Source: Nageia nagi (lineage: Eukaryota; Pinophyta). From it: a stretch of 64,000 nucleotides of DNA. A program made the position numbers and the translations under genes. The notes beneath the pieces were generated by a model. It was not told the origin of the DNA and did no database searches. It saw only the letters and a program-made list of their open reading frames with translations. Shown in pieces: positions 24,690 through 37,315 of the stretch. Where the stretch lies: NCBI GenBank assembly GCA_050084985.1, contig JBITNC010000001.1, forward strand, positions 78,740,001-78,804,000. Reading direction: 5' to 3'. Every line of letters begins with the position of its first letter. The stretch's first letter is position 1.

Positions 24690-26030
24690 CTCTCTTTATT
24701 TACATGGAGGAGATAACCAATGTTGTTAAAACAAAAGATGAAGAAACTTGGTTGTTAGACATTAGTTGCTCCAACCATATGACTAGAAAGGGGGGCTTCT
24801 CTTTTCTATTGATCATTCCTATAGGTCAACCATTAAGCTTGGAAATAGATATGTAATAGAAGTAGTTGGTAAAGGCATGCTTGAGGTGCCTAACAAGCAT
24901 GGAATAAATAAGGTGAATGATGTTTATCACACTCTGCATATGGCTCATAGTTTGCTTAGTGTTGGGTAGATTATGGAGAGCAACTACAAGTTAGTTTTTG
25001 AATATAAAAAATGTGAAATTTTTGATAAGAATCATGGGAACAAGCTTGTTACTATCGTGCACATGATAGCTAATCTGTTATTTCCATTAAAACTTGGACA
25101 TAAAGGGGACAATCTTATTGCAAATGTGGTTATGAATGACATGCCTTGGTTGTGGCATCTTATATTTGGCCATTTGAATTTTAACAACTTGAAGTTATCT
25201 AATGATCTTGTTCATGGTTTGCATGTTATTGAACATCCCAAATATATTTGTAAAGCTTGAATTTTGGGCAAGCAAAATAGATAGAAATTTGATCATGGGA
25301 AAGCATGGACGACCTCATTTCCACTATGGTTGTTTCATAATAATTTATATGGACCAATGTAATGAAAGAGTCTTCATATGAATTCCTATTTCCTCACTTT
25401 TATTGATGATTTTAGTAGAATGTGTTGGGTTTATTTTCTCAATTATAAAGATGAGGTATTTGGGTGTTTTAAGGGATTCAAGAGTTGGTTGAGAATGAAA
25501 TTGAGCATAAAATTAAATATGTAAGAAGTGATAGAGGGGGAGAATATACCTCTAATGAATTTACTATTTTTACAAGGAGCATGGAATTAAGAGGTAATAT
25601 ACTACAATCTATACTCCACAACAAAATGGAGTTGCTGAGAGGAAAAATAGAACTCTCATGGATATGGAAAGATGCTTGTTGCAATACAAAATATTGCATA
25701 ACATTTATTGTGCTGAAGAAGTAAGAACATCTAATTATGTGTTGAATAGATGCTCAACTATTACAATTGAAGGAATGACCCCTTTTGAAGCTTGGTATGA
25801 CAAGAAGCCAAGTGTCCCATATTTTAGAGTTTTTGGTTGTTTGACATATGCTCATGTGCTAAAAGAAAATAGAAAAAAATGGATGCAAAGAGTGAACCAT
25901 GTATGTTCATTGGGTATAGTGAAGAGAGTAAGGCATATATTCTTTATAATCTCAAAACTAGAAAAATAATTGTATCAAGGGATGCCATTTTTGAGGAGAG
26001 GAGATTCTATGGACAATAACAAAAATGTAT
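24690..26030 (+). pseudogene. copia G protease and integrase, broken
   Basis: Protease site WLLDISCSNHMT at 24,749-24,787 (canonical DSG lost). Pre-integrase segment with LVFEYKKCEIFDKNHGNK at 24,973-25,260, ending in the zinc-binding WHLIFGHLNFNNLK region. Integrase core fragments: HNNLYGPM at about 25,336 (the first catalytic Asp is Asn), FITF-DDF-R-CWVYF spread over 25,390-25,440, RSDRGGEY at 25,513. Frame breaks between each piece. Confidence 0.85.
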
Positions 26031-27935
26031 GGTGGGTATTGGAGGAGAAGTGCCCAGCCAAGAAAACACTTCAACATTGAAGCATATGCATCCCAAGAGA
26101 TCAAATTCTCTTTTAAATCTTCAAGTTGTGCCTTCAAGTCCTCCATCAAGTCCCTTCAATAGCTCCAAATCCACTCCTACTTCTCCTTCAAGTGGAGGTT
26201 CTTCTAATGTGATTGAACAAGTAATAAAGACAAAAAGAGGTAAGAAGCATTTTCAAAACCATCCTCCTCCTCAGGTTTTGGATCCAAACTTTCACCAAAG
26301 GCTTACTAGAAGTCAATTTCATGAAATGGAAAAGTTTGTGAAACAATTTAGTGATATGGAAATAGATGAAGACCCAAAGGGGGAGATAGTTAATTTTGCA
26401 TTACGTGTAGCCCATAATGTTATTTTTTTTTTTTTTAATTTTGATCCATCTTATTATGAGGAATCTTACACCAAACATATGTGGTTGAAGATCATGCAAG
26501 AAGAGCTTCACTCAATTCAAAAGAATAATACTTGGGAACTTTATGAGTTGCCCAAAGGAAAGAGAAGTGTAGGCTCCAAGTGGGTCTACAAAACTAAATA
26601 TTATAGTGATGGAATAATTGAAAGACACAAAGCTAGATTAGTTGTCAAAGGGTTCACAAAAAAATATAGAGTGGATTATGAAGAGACTTTTGCACCAGCT
26701 ACAAGACAAGAAATAGTAAGAATGCTTCTCTCATTGGTAGCTCAAAAGAATTGGAATATACATCACATGGATGTAAAGAGTGCATTCTCAAACAAATACT
26801 TGGATGAGGAGGTTTATGTGCAACAACCTTAAGGATTTCAAGTGCAAGGTAAAGAGAAGCATGTGTATAAGCTCAAAAAGGCCTTGTATGGCCTCAAACA
26901 AGGTCTAAGAGCTTAGTACACCTAGATTGATGGATAATTCCAAAGGTATGGGCTCATTAGGAGAAAAAATGAGCTATCACTATACATCAAGAGAGAAGGT
27001 AATCACATTTTACTTATTTCTTTTTATGTTGATAATTTGATTTATATGGGAAGTGATTCCATCATGAATGACAAGTTCAAGACTGATTTGATGTATGAGT
27101 TTGATATGAAGGATCTAGGCCTTATGAGGTACTTTCTTAGCATGGAGGTCCACCAATGTCAAGATTAGAGTTTTGTTTACCAAAGTAAGTATGCAAGAGT
27201 CATGCTCACAAAATATGGTATGGATAATTGTACTTCTATTTTAAATCTTGTAGCTCATGGAGAGTTTCTTTGCAAAGAAAATAGTGCTCCAAAAGGAAAT
27301 GTAACATAATTTAGGAGCATTATAGGTAGTCTCATATTTATTTACAATACTAGGCTTGATATCCATTTTTAATCTCAATGGTGTCTAGATACATAAATGA
27401 TCCTTCTATTTTGTATATGAAGGCTTCAAAGCAAATTATGAGATATGTTAAAGGCACCATTAATTTTGGTCTCCATTATTCTCATGTGGAGAAGATGGAA
27501 CTTATAGGCTTTAGTGATAGTGCTTGGGGCAACAATCTTGATGGAAAGAATTCCACTTTTGGAAAATATTTTTCACTTGGTTCAGGACTTATTACTGGAG
27601 CTCCAAGAAGCAATCTATAGTAGCACTTTCCTCTTATGAAATGGAGTATATTGCTCTCACAATAGCCAATGCTCAAGCATTATGGTTGAGGAAGTTGCTT
27701 GAAGAGATTGGTGAGAAACAACATGGACCAACCATTCTTTATTGTGATATTTAGAGTTCTATTTAGTTAGCACACAATCCCATCCACCACAGTAGGTCAA
27801 AACATTTTCAATTTAAGTACCATTTCATTTATGACATGGTGTAGAAGAGACAAGTTGAACTTCAATATTGTAATACCAAGATCAATTTGATCGATATCTT
27901 CACAAAAGGTGTTATCAAGGCTCATCTGTGATGCT
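26029..27935 (+). pseudogene. copia G reverse transcriptase and RNase H, broken
   Basis: A 267-codon frame (26,029-26,832) spans the linker and the RT N-terminus: NTWELYELPKGKRSVGSKWV, KARLVVKGFTKKY, ETFAPATRQEIVR, MDVKSAF (first catalytic Asp kept). After a stop the RT continues in pieces; the second motif is YVDN at 27,025-27,036. RNase H follows at about 27,500-27,900 (GFSDSAWG, then in another frame the ALSSTEAEY-type and HNPIHH-type segments). A T15 run at about 26,424 interrupts one segment. Confidence 0.85.
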
Positions 27936-27977
27936 TAAAGACTCCATGATGAGCCCTCTTTACGTCAAGGGGGAGAA

Positions 27978-28388
27978 TGTTAAAAACTCAACACTTGTCC
28001 TAAGGTAATATTTCATGTTTTATGAGTATACTGCTTAATCGATGTCTTGTAGATTAGTTACCCATTTGACCTCCATCCAACTAGCCCCTAAATGTGCCAA
28101 CCAGTCCTCACCCAATTGATTATACCTAACCAAATGGTTTGATTGGTGTTTTTATGCATTTTATTTTCTTCTTCTAGCTTACCCTGGCATATTTGACATG
28201 TATAAAAGTTGGTAGCTTCAATTACTAATTTTTTAGAATGCTTGTAACTTAGTCTAGTTTTGATCACACTTGATTTGTATTGTGCTCTTACAATTTCTTG
28301 CAACTTTCACCATTGAAGAGTGAATGAAGCTTCATTACTTAACAATTAAGCTCCAATTTTATTTATTTGAATTCTCTTGAATTCATCA
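27978..28388 (+). repeat. 3' LTR of copia G (411 bp)
   Basis: Preceded by the purine tract TCAAGGGGGAGAA; begins TGTTAAAAACTCAACAC and ends GAATTCATCA. Immediately followed by (TG)n. Confidence 0.9.
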
Positions 28389-28596
<208 letters not shown>

Positions 28597-29150
28597 TCTA
28601 TAAATATATAATATATATAACATAAAAGTTATACTTAATATAAGAATAATTATTTCAACCCACATGGAGAAATGGTAATTTAAGTGAGATATCTTACCTC
28701 ATCAATAGATATAACTTATATCATTGGTAATGGGTTCTTGTTCATCATGTGTACATGCAAAATTTACTAAGATTATCCTCCTCATGGTTATCAATATCAT
28801 ATGGCACCTTATTATTTAATAGGATATTCTTTAACTTTTCCTACCCAATATCCATAATGGAGATATTCATTGGTACTTATTCCTCTCCCTCCCTAGAAGG
28901 TTTTTAAAATATCATAGGATTTGACTTGAATGTAGATATAATTGCTAGTACTTACATATCATATCAATTTAATTTCATCTCTTATCTTCTTTAGTTATCC
29001 TTTTCTTAGATGTTAGGTTATAAATTATACCTCAATTGATAAATTGCTAATGTAATTTTAATTACTCAACTAATTCAATCAACATGATATCCCAACCAAC
29101 TAATTATTAAGTAGTGGTGGTCATCATCATTCATGATTAAATATATGATA
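28597..29150. other. AT-rich intergenic DNA, no gene seen
   Basis: No recognisable coding sequence or repeat ends. Confidence 0.5.
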
Positions 29151-29159
29151 TATATGGGC

Positions 29160-29680
29160 ATCCATACATCATGAAAACCTTAATCCTTAACATCATCAAC
29201 CCAAATCTTGAACACCATCCTACTAATATAAGATTATCAATCTCAAAAAGAGACTTATGATCATTAAATTAAGAACTAAATCAGATGAACTATGTAGTGA
29301 AACAAGTAGATGGATGATACCTAAAACACCATGAAATAAAGAATTTGCATGTTTTAAACCTAAATGCCATAGAAGATAAGCCTTATTTTCTTCTTATCTG
29401 TCCATTTTACAAAGATAGTAGACAAATATATAATCATATTTGTAATTTGAACTTGATCCATGAATACTTAAGCCAAGATAACCAAAACAAGTTTGGTGAT
29501 GTTATTATGAATCTCAAGTTTATTAGAAAGAATCATTTAAATACAAAAATGATATATATTTGTCTTTGGACAAATATTGATAGGTCCTACAAACTATTGG
29601 GTTTAAATAACTTAAAAAAATGTTGGTTTTTGGAATATCATGGTGTGGACATCCTTTACTAAATATCAAATTGGTTAAAC
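29160..29680 (+). mobile_element. 5'-truncated LINE fragment, second family
   Basis: LRTKSDELCSETSRWMIPKT in one frame (about 29,270-29,330), then a 105-codon frame (29,345-29,662) with LNLNAIEDKPYFLLICPFY, the C-terminal finger and its downstream arm. The tail motif GGTCCTACAAACTATTGGGT is at 29,583. It aligns over several hundred bases with the fragment at 17,900-18,400. The first Cys of the finger is lost here. Confidence 0.75.
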
Positions 29681-31080
29681 ATTCATCTAGGTTAATCCAC
29701 ACAATTGTACAATAGTCCTCACCATATACCTCTCTCCACTTAGATGAACTTAATGCAAATAATTTAACCAACTTGAAATCTCTCAATACAAAACTATATA
29801 AATCAATCAATAGTATCTCCCACTATATTTTAATGTCTTTTAAATCTAATAGTTTATAAAACCTATCAAAAATTATCCAAGAGAAAAAGTATATATTATT
29901 TATATATTTAAATTATTATTTCTAACAAAATTAAAATTCATAATAAAATTATGAAACTTATTTTAATTTTCTTAATTGAAGAATTCATAAATCAAAATAT
30001 TTTTTTTATGAAATAAATAGATGAAAAGAAAATAAGTCTCCTACATTGATGCCTACATCTCAAATTGTTTTTCCCTTTTCTTATTGTATCGCCTTGAAAA
30101 TCTATGGATAATCATTATATACATGTAATGTTAGTCCCAAATACTGAAAGCTAAATTATATGCTCTCATGTCCAAACCTGCAAAATAAGTGCCAATATAT
30201 ATTAATGGTATGAATTGAACAATCTTAAACGTATTTGGTCCCATTATTTGCCCTATCTCATGAATAGTCCCATTATTTGCCATATGTCATGAATAGTATG
30301 CTCCATGCTCAATGAAAAAGAATCTCAAACCTTATCATAATTAACCTCTCAACTTTTCGTCATGCACGGTGGCTTGTTATTATTCATCGTTGAAGCATTG
30401 CATGCAGTGTATTTGTCCTAAGGGTAGCAGTGGAATCTGTAGGATGACAAGACTTGTGGCGGTATGGATGTCTTCTCTCATCAGCAGAAGATAGGAATGA
30501 CCATTTCAAAGTACATCCATTTGAATGCACGTCTCGCAAAGATCTATATTCCTTTCTCACAAGTTGCTTACCGTTTCAAAGTTTCATGAGTAGTTGAGGA
30601 ATATATTTACAGGAGAATATATATAGTAGCTCAGGAAAGATGTACAGGAGAATAGATATATTCTGGCCCTTTCCTTTGTAAGTGATATATTCATTTTAAG
30701 AATATTTCTAAAGATGTATTTAATTAATTAACAATTGTATATATATATTTTGAGAGGTATTAAATTTCAGGTGTTTATTTTTATATTTAAATAATAAATA
30801 TTTTAAGTTTCATATTTTTTTATATTTAAGATATATGTATTAGATATATAAGCTTGTAGTGGTGTTATATTTAAGTTTAATGTTTTTATATATTTTTAAA
30901 TTAAAATTTAAAATTATTAAATATGAAATATAATTTATTTAATTTTATGAAGAGGATGAGATATCAAAGGGTTGTGATAACTTATTTATTATTTGTACAT
31001 ATGTTATGAATAATTTATCCACATATTGTATCATCGATAATGAATCATAGAAGGATTTAATTATAAGATTGATTAGCAAT
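29681..31080. other. Intergenic DNA; contains a 29-bp tandem duplication
   Basis: 30,240-30,268 and 30,269-30,297 are copies of CCCATTATTTGCC-TAT-TCATGAATAGT with two differences. GTACAGGAGAATA also recurs (about 30,609 and 30,641). The part at 30,340-30,680 is less AT-rich but has no recognisable frame. Confidence 0.6.
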
Positions 31081-31089
31081 AAAATTATA

Positions 31090-31430
31090 ACTTTATATGG
31101 AGTTTATGCCACGGTCTATATAAAGTTGGATGCAAAGAGAATGGATTCACCATCCAAATCACGAAGTTAAATAATGTCATTTGCATTTGGGGCCTATGTT
31201 TATAGATAAAGTCACTTTTGATCCAATTGAAATGAATTATTGTATAGTGTTGCTTGGCAAGCCTTAGTTATATGATAAAAAAAAAATCATAATGTGACAC
31301 TTTTAATAACTCGTCTACTATAAAAGAGATGATAAAATGTACTTACCTTAATGCTCAAATACAAGTAGTTAAGTAACTTTATCAATTAAGTCATCTACAA
31401 TCATATTCAAAAGGAAGAAAGATAATACAA
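31090..31430 (+). pseudogene. Possible gypsy-type protease fragment
   Basis: Translation around 31,190-31,300 gives PMFIDKVTFDPIEMNYCIV then LLGKP-stop-LYDKK, resembling the flap-to-C-terminal end of gypsy retropepsins (ILG-x-PWLYD). No active-site DTG and no adjoining RT are readable. A short relic if real. Confidence 0.35.
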
Positions 31431-31439
31431 TTCAATCGA

Positions 31440-33450
31440 GCAACATGATATTTATATAATAGGAACATTTGACATAACCATTATAGTTATATTCAACAAT
31501 ATTTGAGAAACTTAATATGTTTTCCTTTAATAGATAAATTAATTAGTCAATTAGTTTACTTCCTAAATAATTGATTCTTGATTTCCCATTTTAAGACTTA
31601 TATACTTCAAATATGATACATATATATCAAATTCAATATTTTTTAACAAAAGGATTTTGAATTCATGTATCTCACATTTTCCTTTCATAATCCTCTTGAC
31701 CCTAGAGAAATATAACACCTATAATCTTATCTAAGTATTCCTTACATAAAAACTCATGTAGGCTTTATCATTGATAAATATGGATTAAAAATCAATCCAT
31801 AAAAGGTAGGAATTCTTCTTACATTTTACCAGCCTTCAATAACCATAGAGTTGAAAGCTTTCATATCCTTGCCAACTTCTATTATGAATCCATCTATGGA
31901 TATTCAACCATTGCTTTGCCTTTGCATTTATATACAAATACTACTATCTAATTTCAATGGAAAGATAAATAATGCATTAACTATTTGGATATTCTCAATC
32001 TTGCAAAACCTTTTGAGATTGGTAAAATATATTATAATTTACGCTTGGAGTTATATTGAAGCAAAATGATCATCTAATGTTGTATCATTTAGAAGCATTA
32101 TGTTCATTGAACAAAAATTACTCCACATATGATAATGTTGCATGTACTTAGTTAAGATATCAAGTTTTAAATCCATAACTATAACATAGAGGATATTTAC
32201 CCTTACAATTTCTTAAGTCTTAAAATAAGATTATATATAGAAGATACACAAGCATAAGATTGGCTAAAGTACTCTAATTTCTTTCTTTATTCTTCTTCTT
32301 TTGCAAGGAATATAAGGAGAAATCAAAGTATTTCATATCATTAACTCTTTATATGATCAAGCATTCTCTTTGAAAGCTAGATAGTAAGGCTCAAGATCCT
32401 ACTTTTTATGATAATTTTGAACTAGTTAAGATTATCATTATAAAGTTGAAATATCAATAAATTTATTATTATTCCTTCTGATAAATTTACGAGAATTTTA
32501 TGCTAAAATGATATGTTTTAAGTTGAACTAGAGAAATCTCACCATAAAGTAGGGATCTTGAACTCATTGGATAACCCTCACAATTTTTACCTTCATAAAA
32601 ATCCCTTGTAATAAGTTTAACCATGACCTTATTTAAATTGCAAGATCTCTAGTCATCAAAAGTAGTGAGAGATTATAATTTCCAATCTTAAGCCTCCTAT
32701 GGCCTCCATTTCTCTATTACAGGTATATCATGCATGTTTCAAGCTATTCTTCAATTTAAAATTTGGTTTTGGTCAATAATCCATGTAGGGAGGAGATTTA
32801 TCATTATTAAGTTTGATTCTAACCCCTATAAAATTTGAGACAAGTCTCGATCCCCCAATACCATTAAATTTTTTATTATTATCTAGGGAGGACTTAAAGA
32901 TAAGTTGTAAAGGGTTAAAACTCCTCAAAAAGGTACACAAAGCATAATATTCCTTGTTTCAATTTGATATATTATAGATCAAGGATTGTGATGCTTATTT
33001 ATTAAATCTTGTATATATTAATTTGCTTATCATTATCATATTTTACTCTTTAAGTCATACTTCTTCTAATCGATATTATTTCATAGGAAAATAATTATGT
33101 CTTATTACCATTTTAACTACAGGTAGATTACAAAAGTGGCCTTGACAAATTGAAAAAATAAAAAAATAGATTTGTAAAATTTGTATTTACAAAAATAGCC
33201 TTATCAACCCAAGTTATGACTTCATTCATATTGTTTTTTGGGCATCTCTCACACTCTTTTCTATTTCTATGTTGACTTTTTGTAAAATGATTTCATCTTC
33301 CATGAGAATTCCATCTAGGATCATTCTATCGAAAACTCCATGAGGAAAGATATTATCATGTTGGATGTACATTTAGAGAATGATGTTGTGTAAAAATACA
33401 TTTTTTATGAATTTTAGTTTATTGCAATTGAGAATGAGAGCATGAATACA
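31440..33450. other. AT-rich intergenic DNA, no gene seen
   Basis: A 72-codon frame at 31,851-32,069 has no domain. Nothing else stands out. Confidence 0.5.
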
Positions 33451-33469
33451 CTTGGGAATCTATAAGGCT

Positions 33470-33670
33470 TTATTTTGAATGAAATATTATAAAACATATA
33501 CATACATGGAAGAGTCAATGATGTCATGAACACTATGTAATGCATGCACAATCTTTTGAGATGACCCTTTTGTAAGATATTATTCTAAATACAATGCTTT
33601 AAAAAATGTGCATACACAAAGGAGTCTATGGTGTCATGGACATAATGCAAATTCTACAAAGCCTTATAAC
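33470..33670. repeat. Degenerate tandem duplication, period about 112 bp
   Basis: The segment TAAAACATATACATACATGG ... GAGTCAATGATGTCATG-ACA-TATGTAATG at about 33,490-33,560 recurs as TTTAAAAAATGTGCATACAC ... GAGTCTATGGTGTCATGGAC at about 33,598-33,665. It lies beside the minus-strand gypsy remnant D and might be part of its 3' region. Confidence 0.5.
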
Positions 33671-34388
33671 CCTTTTTAATAGAGGTTTTCCCAATTCTCT
33701 TATAGAGGGAAGATGAAAAACAACATTATTTATAAGATAATGATCCTTTTCAAGACATTCATACTTAATGAGATGAGATGGAGGTGAAATGACAAGGTTA
33801 ACAAGCTATTAGTTAGAATGATCAGGACCAACCAAAGAGGAAGAGGGCTCATCTTCATGCTTTACATCAGATATAAGGTATGATGAGGAAAAATGGAATT
33901 GATTAGGTAGAGGAATTCGATGATAATATGGCCAATCATTTCCATAGATGGTTGTAGACGAGGTTTGACGATTGGAAGAAGCACTTGCATAATCCTCAAC
34001 ATATTTCCCATTGCAATGTATAATGGGATCCATTCTAGATGGAGATGAAGAAGATGGCTGTGAAGAAGAAGTTGACTAAATTGGAAAAAAATTCAAAGAT
34101 GGAGGTTCTTGTGAATGTGGTTGCATGGGATCAGGAAGATCATTAATAAGAATGGTGATAAGAAAAATATGCCCACATAGCATCTAAGATGACTTAGGAT
34201 AGAAAGTGGAGTTGCAGTAACTAAAGGGATTTAGATCACCTATAATGGAAATGGACTATTCTTTTATGCAAATATTTCAAATATTTGTGTAAAGTAGATA
34301 GAGTTACCTTCATGTCCTCTATCCATGATCGACCTAAAGGCAAATTATACTACATCTCACCTTCGACCATGTGACAAGTAGTTGCTAT

Positions 34389-34604
34389 TTATCTAACTCC
34401 TACCTTGATTGGAAGAATTACTATGCCCATGGTTGTAGTCAAAGGTTTGTTAAAGGACCTAATAGTAAGAGTAAGAGTATTCAAAAACCTGATAGTAACC
34501 TTAGGTATCTCAAGTACTACTAAATATATAACATTTATTACAAACCCATTGTCTACCAATACTCTCTTTGAAGGACGAGAATCCACATAAGCTATGATGT
34601 ACAA
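34389..34604 (-). pseudogene. Element D aspartic protease fragment
   Basis: KRVLVDNGFVINVIYLVVLE carries the D-N-G active-site triplet normal for Tat-lineage proteases (not DTG/DSG); the following Ser is Phe. The rest (TLTIRSFNKPLTTTMGIVIL) follows the Tat pattern. 71 codons survive. Confidence 0.7.
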
Positions 34605-35759
34605 ACCATGGTGCTTTGGCTTATTAGGTGGAGGATATTGAATCTCATCTTGAAAGAATGTAATCTTGGGTCTAGTAGCACTTTGAACAACCCTAATAAA
34701 ATATCCAAAATAATTAGGGTTTTCATTATTTAACTCAATGCTTTTAAGATATTGTTCACAAAATTCCTATTTTTAGGAGATTTTTGCAATAAATCCCATA
34801 GGAAGAGCTTTTTTTAAGTAGTCCTAAGTTGCTTATCTAACTAAGTTTGTATAGTTACTAGTGCTCTGGGAGCTTGAGTTTGAATTTGAACTCTAGTATG
34901 AGGTAAAGGTTGTTGAATTCTCACTTCCCTAGGGAGAAGAGGTGCTCTATTATTACCTTTACCTATTCTAGTTATCACACCAAATCATGTTGCTATCATG
35001 AACCCCTACAATATGATATGATGAAGGTGATTCCATGATACCCATAAACTCGTATTTAGGTGTTATATCAATGCCTCCCACAAAGGGAAATTTGAATCTA
35101 TATCATTGAAACCCACTAACTCATATTTCTACCAAGGGTTGTAGTCATGATTAATTTGCTATGTTACCTCTAAAGAAATATAGTTTGACATTGTTGTTGT
35201 ATATAGGAAATGGGTCTTGAAAAAGACTCAAATTTATTTTTAGGTTGGGCTACTGGATTTTTGGTTGATACTTGTCCATTATCTATCAACCTCTGAATAA
35301 CATTCCTAAACTGATTGTATTTTTTAGTATCATATCCTTTGTACTAATGGTAAATGCAATACTCATTATATTTTCACCAAGTGGGTTTCTCCCAATTAGA
35401 ATCCTCATGTATAATTTCAAGAATATTGACCAACTATGCCTTTAAAAGCTTTTTTAGAACATCCTCAATAGGCTCAGCTAAAGGAGTCCAAGGTTTACAT
35501 GGCCCTTGCTATCAAGCTTGCTTAGGCCTATAAGTATCTTATTGATTATTTTGATTGATATTTTGCCTAATTATTTCTTATGCCTATGGTTGTAAAGGTG
35601 AATTGGCCTTGGACAACTATGGAGGAGCTAATCGAACCATTGGTTATGTTTGAGCGATATCATGCGACACTTGGCTACATTGTGGTTTTTGATACAAAGT
35701 ACTAGGATTATTACCATTGTTATGTTAATTTGGATTATTATTCTCCTTATTTCTAATTT

Positions 35760-36252
35760 TTATCTCACCATCCAAACCTTAGCCTCTTCTATCAACTTAG
35801 CTTGAGCTAAAGCCTCCTTAAAATTATGATGTTGTTGAATCCTATGTATAGAAGAGATGGATTTTTTGTAACTTTTGGAGAATAAATTGACCAATTCATC
35901 CTGAGGTAAAGTGTATGGCATATTAATGATAATATCCCTCCATCTATATACGTAATCTAAAATAGACTCATCATAAACATGTGATAACTTGCCCAAGTTC
36001 ATGATAGATGATCTTTTATGCATGTTTATGGAAAAATGGTCAATGAACTTATCTACCAACTGTTCAAAGGAGTAGATGCTCTCTAGGATCCTCTTTCCCT
36101 CTAAACTTATCTATCTTTGGGATCTCAAATTTGTAAGGGAAGGTCTTTATTGGCACTCTTGGATGGATGGGCTCATTACAAATAGAAGTGTGTGATAACT
36201 TAGCTTTCCCCTGGTTACTAACTTGAAGTTCTATATCCTCCAACCTATTCAA
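35760..36252 (-). pseudogene. Element D gag core, broken
   Basis: Two frames separated by one stop: PIHPRVPIKTFPYKFEIPKI then KFRGKEDPREHL, and VDKFIDHFSINMHKRSSIMN, QDELVNLFSKSYKKSI, EALAQAKLIEEAKV. This is the capsid-like retrotransposon gag domain typical of Tat/Athila-type gypsy elements. Confidence 0.8.
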
Positions 36253-36910
36253 AATTTCATCATTTACATTGGGAGGTTAGGTACTAAAAATAGGCAACTG
36301 CTTTGGAACCTGATTGATGGGTCAATCATCATATTACTCATATTGGTCATCATAATAAGGATCTTGATTCTTTCCATTATGAATGATCATACTATTATTT
36401 ATCAAAGGTTATCTTATATCCAATGTGTCAAGGATTTTGATTTGAAACCCCTCTATACTGAGAATCCTATAACTCATGGTGACTTTGAAGTTGAGGTGGT
36501 CTAAGAGAAGAGGCAGACTCACACCGGGGTGAATGATGAGGGGTATGTGATCAACTATGGGGTACATGCAAATAAAAAAGAGAATTTTGTTGATTTATCT
36601 GATTGTTATGTTCCTCTTCCTCACATGATCTAGGTCTAAGATGACTCTTAGCCGTAACCATATGTACATGCCAAGGATTTTCATCCTTAGTAGGTACATG
36701 AGACATAATGGTAGGGTAGGATAAATTGATTTGTTAAGTATTTTTTAGATAAAATCTAAAGCATACCAATATAAAAATGAAATAATGTGAAAGCAATAAA
36801 TCACTCAAAAGAAGCCTATAATTTTGTTAAAACAGATCTTGTTTAATGTGTATACACATAATATCACAAAGCCTAAATGATAACACTAAATTCAAAAGAT
36901 AAATCCAAAT

Positions 36911-36915
36911 GATAA
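36911..36915. repeat. Target-site duplication GATAA, left side of element C
   Basis: GATAA directly precedes TGTAG at 36,916; an identical GATAA is at 58,560-58,564, directly after the 3' LTR. Confidence 0.85.
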
Positions 36916-37315
36916 TGTAGACACCTAAAAATAATTATTATCTATCAAATAATTTATTTTATAGCATTAATGATATTTATTGTAAAAAAAGGGGTTAAAA
37001 TATACCCAAGGTAATGTAATAAATGTAATGGACCATTATACAATATAAATAGTATCAAACATCAAATAATACACCTCAAACCATGTAATGTGCATTGATC
37101 TCAAGAATCAAAGAAGACCAGGATGTTGCTATAAAGACATATCAAAGGCAACACAATGGGCATCATGCAATGGTATTAGAAATATCAAGAGACTTTAACA
37201 AATGTAATATCACTCTAATCTACCAATAATGGTATTTTGTAACACCACTTATGCATAGATTTGTTAAACCCTTCATATCACTTTTATATATCTTTTATTT
37301 TGTTCATTGATTTAT
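36916..37315 (+). repeat. 5' LTR of element C, first part
   Basis: Starts TGTAGACACCTAAAAATAAT and aligns with 57,925-58,322 of the 3' LTR. It breaks off at the TTTAT where element B begins and resumes at 45,229. Confidence 0.9.

Larger units (their letters stand above)
23164..28388 (+). mobile_element. Ty1/copia LTR retrotransposon 'G', decayed
   Basis: 5' LTR 23,164-23,675, primer-binding site 23,678-23,689 (TGGTATCAAATC, two mismatches from the initiator-Met tRNA complement), gag-pol 23,785 to about 27,960, polypurine tract just before 27,978, 3' LTR 27,978-28,388. Gene order is gag, protease, integrase, RT, RNase H, as in copia. Many frameshifts and stops. The catalytic protease motif reads DIS instead of DSG (24,758-24,766), the zinc knuckle lost its second Cys (24,578-24,619), and the RT motif reads YVDN instead of YVDD (27,025-27,036). 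Proteins are clearly related to those of element F. Flanks are TATGT on the left and TGTGT on the right, both inside microsatellite, so the target duplication is only approximate. Confidence 0.92.
34300..36760 (-). mobile_element. Tat-like gypsy retrotransposon remnant 'D' (gag and protease)
   Basis: On the minus strand, from high to low: a gag N-terminal region with MVTAKSHLRPRSCEEEE-like text near 36,660-36,600; a gag segment at 36,252-36,064 ending PKIDKFRGKEDPREHLLL; the gag core at 36,059-35,760; a CCHC-like stretch with YNEYCIYH and KGYDTKKYNQF near 35,340-35,280; and a protease at 34,604-34,389. Many stops. No RT, integrase or LTR is recognised in the segment below. Its 5' end adjoins element C, which may have inserted into it. 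Confidence 0.75.
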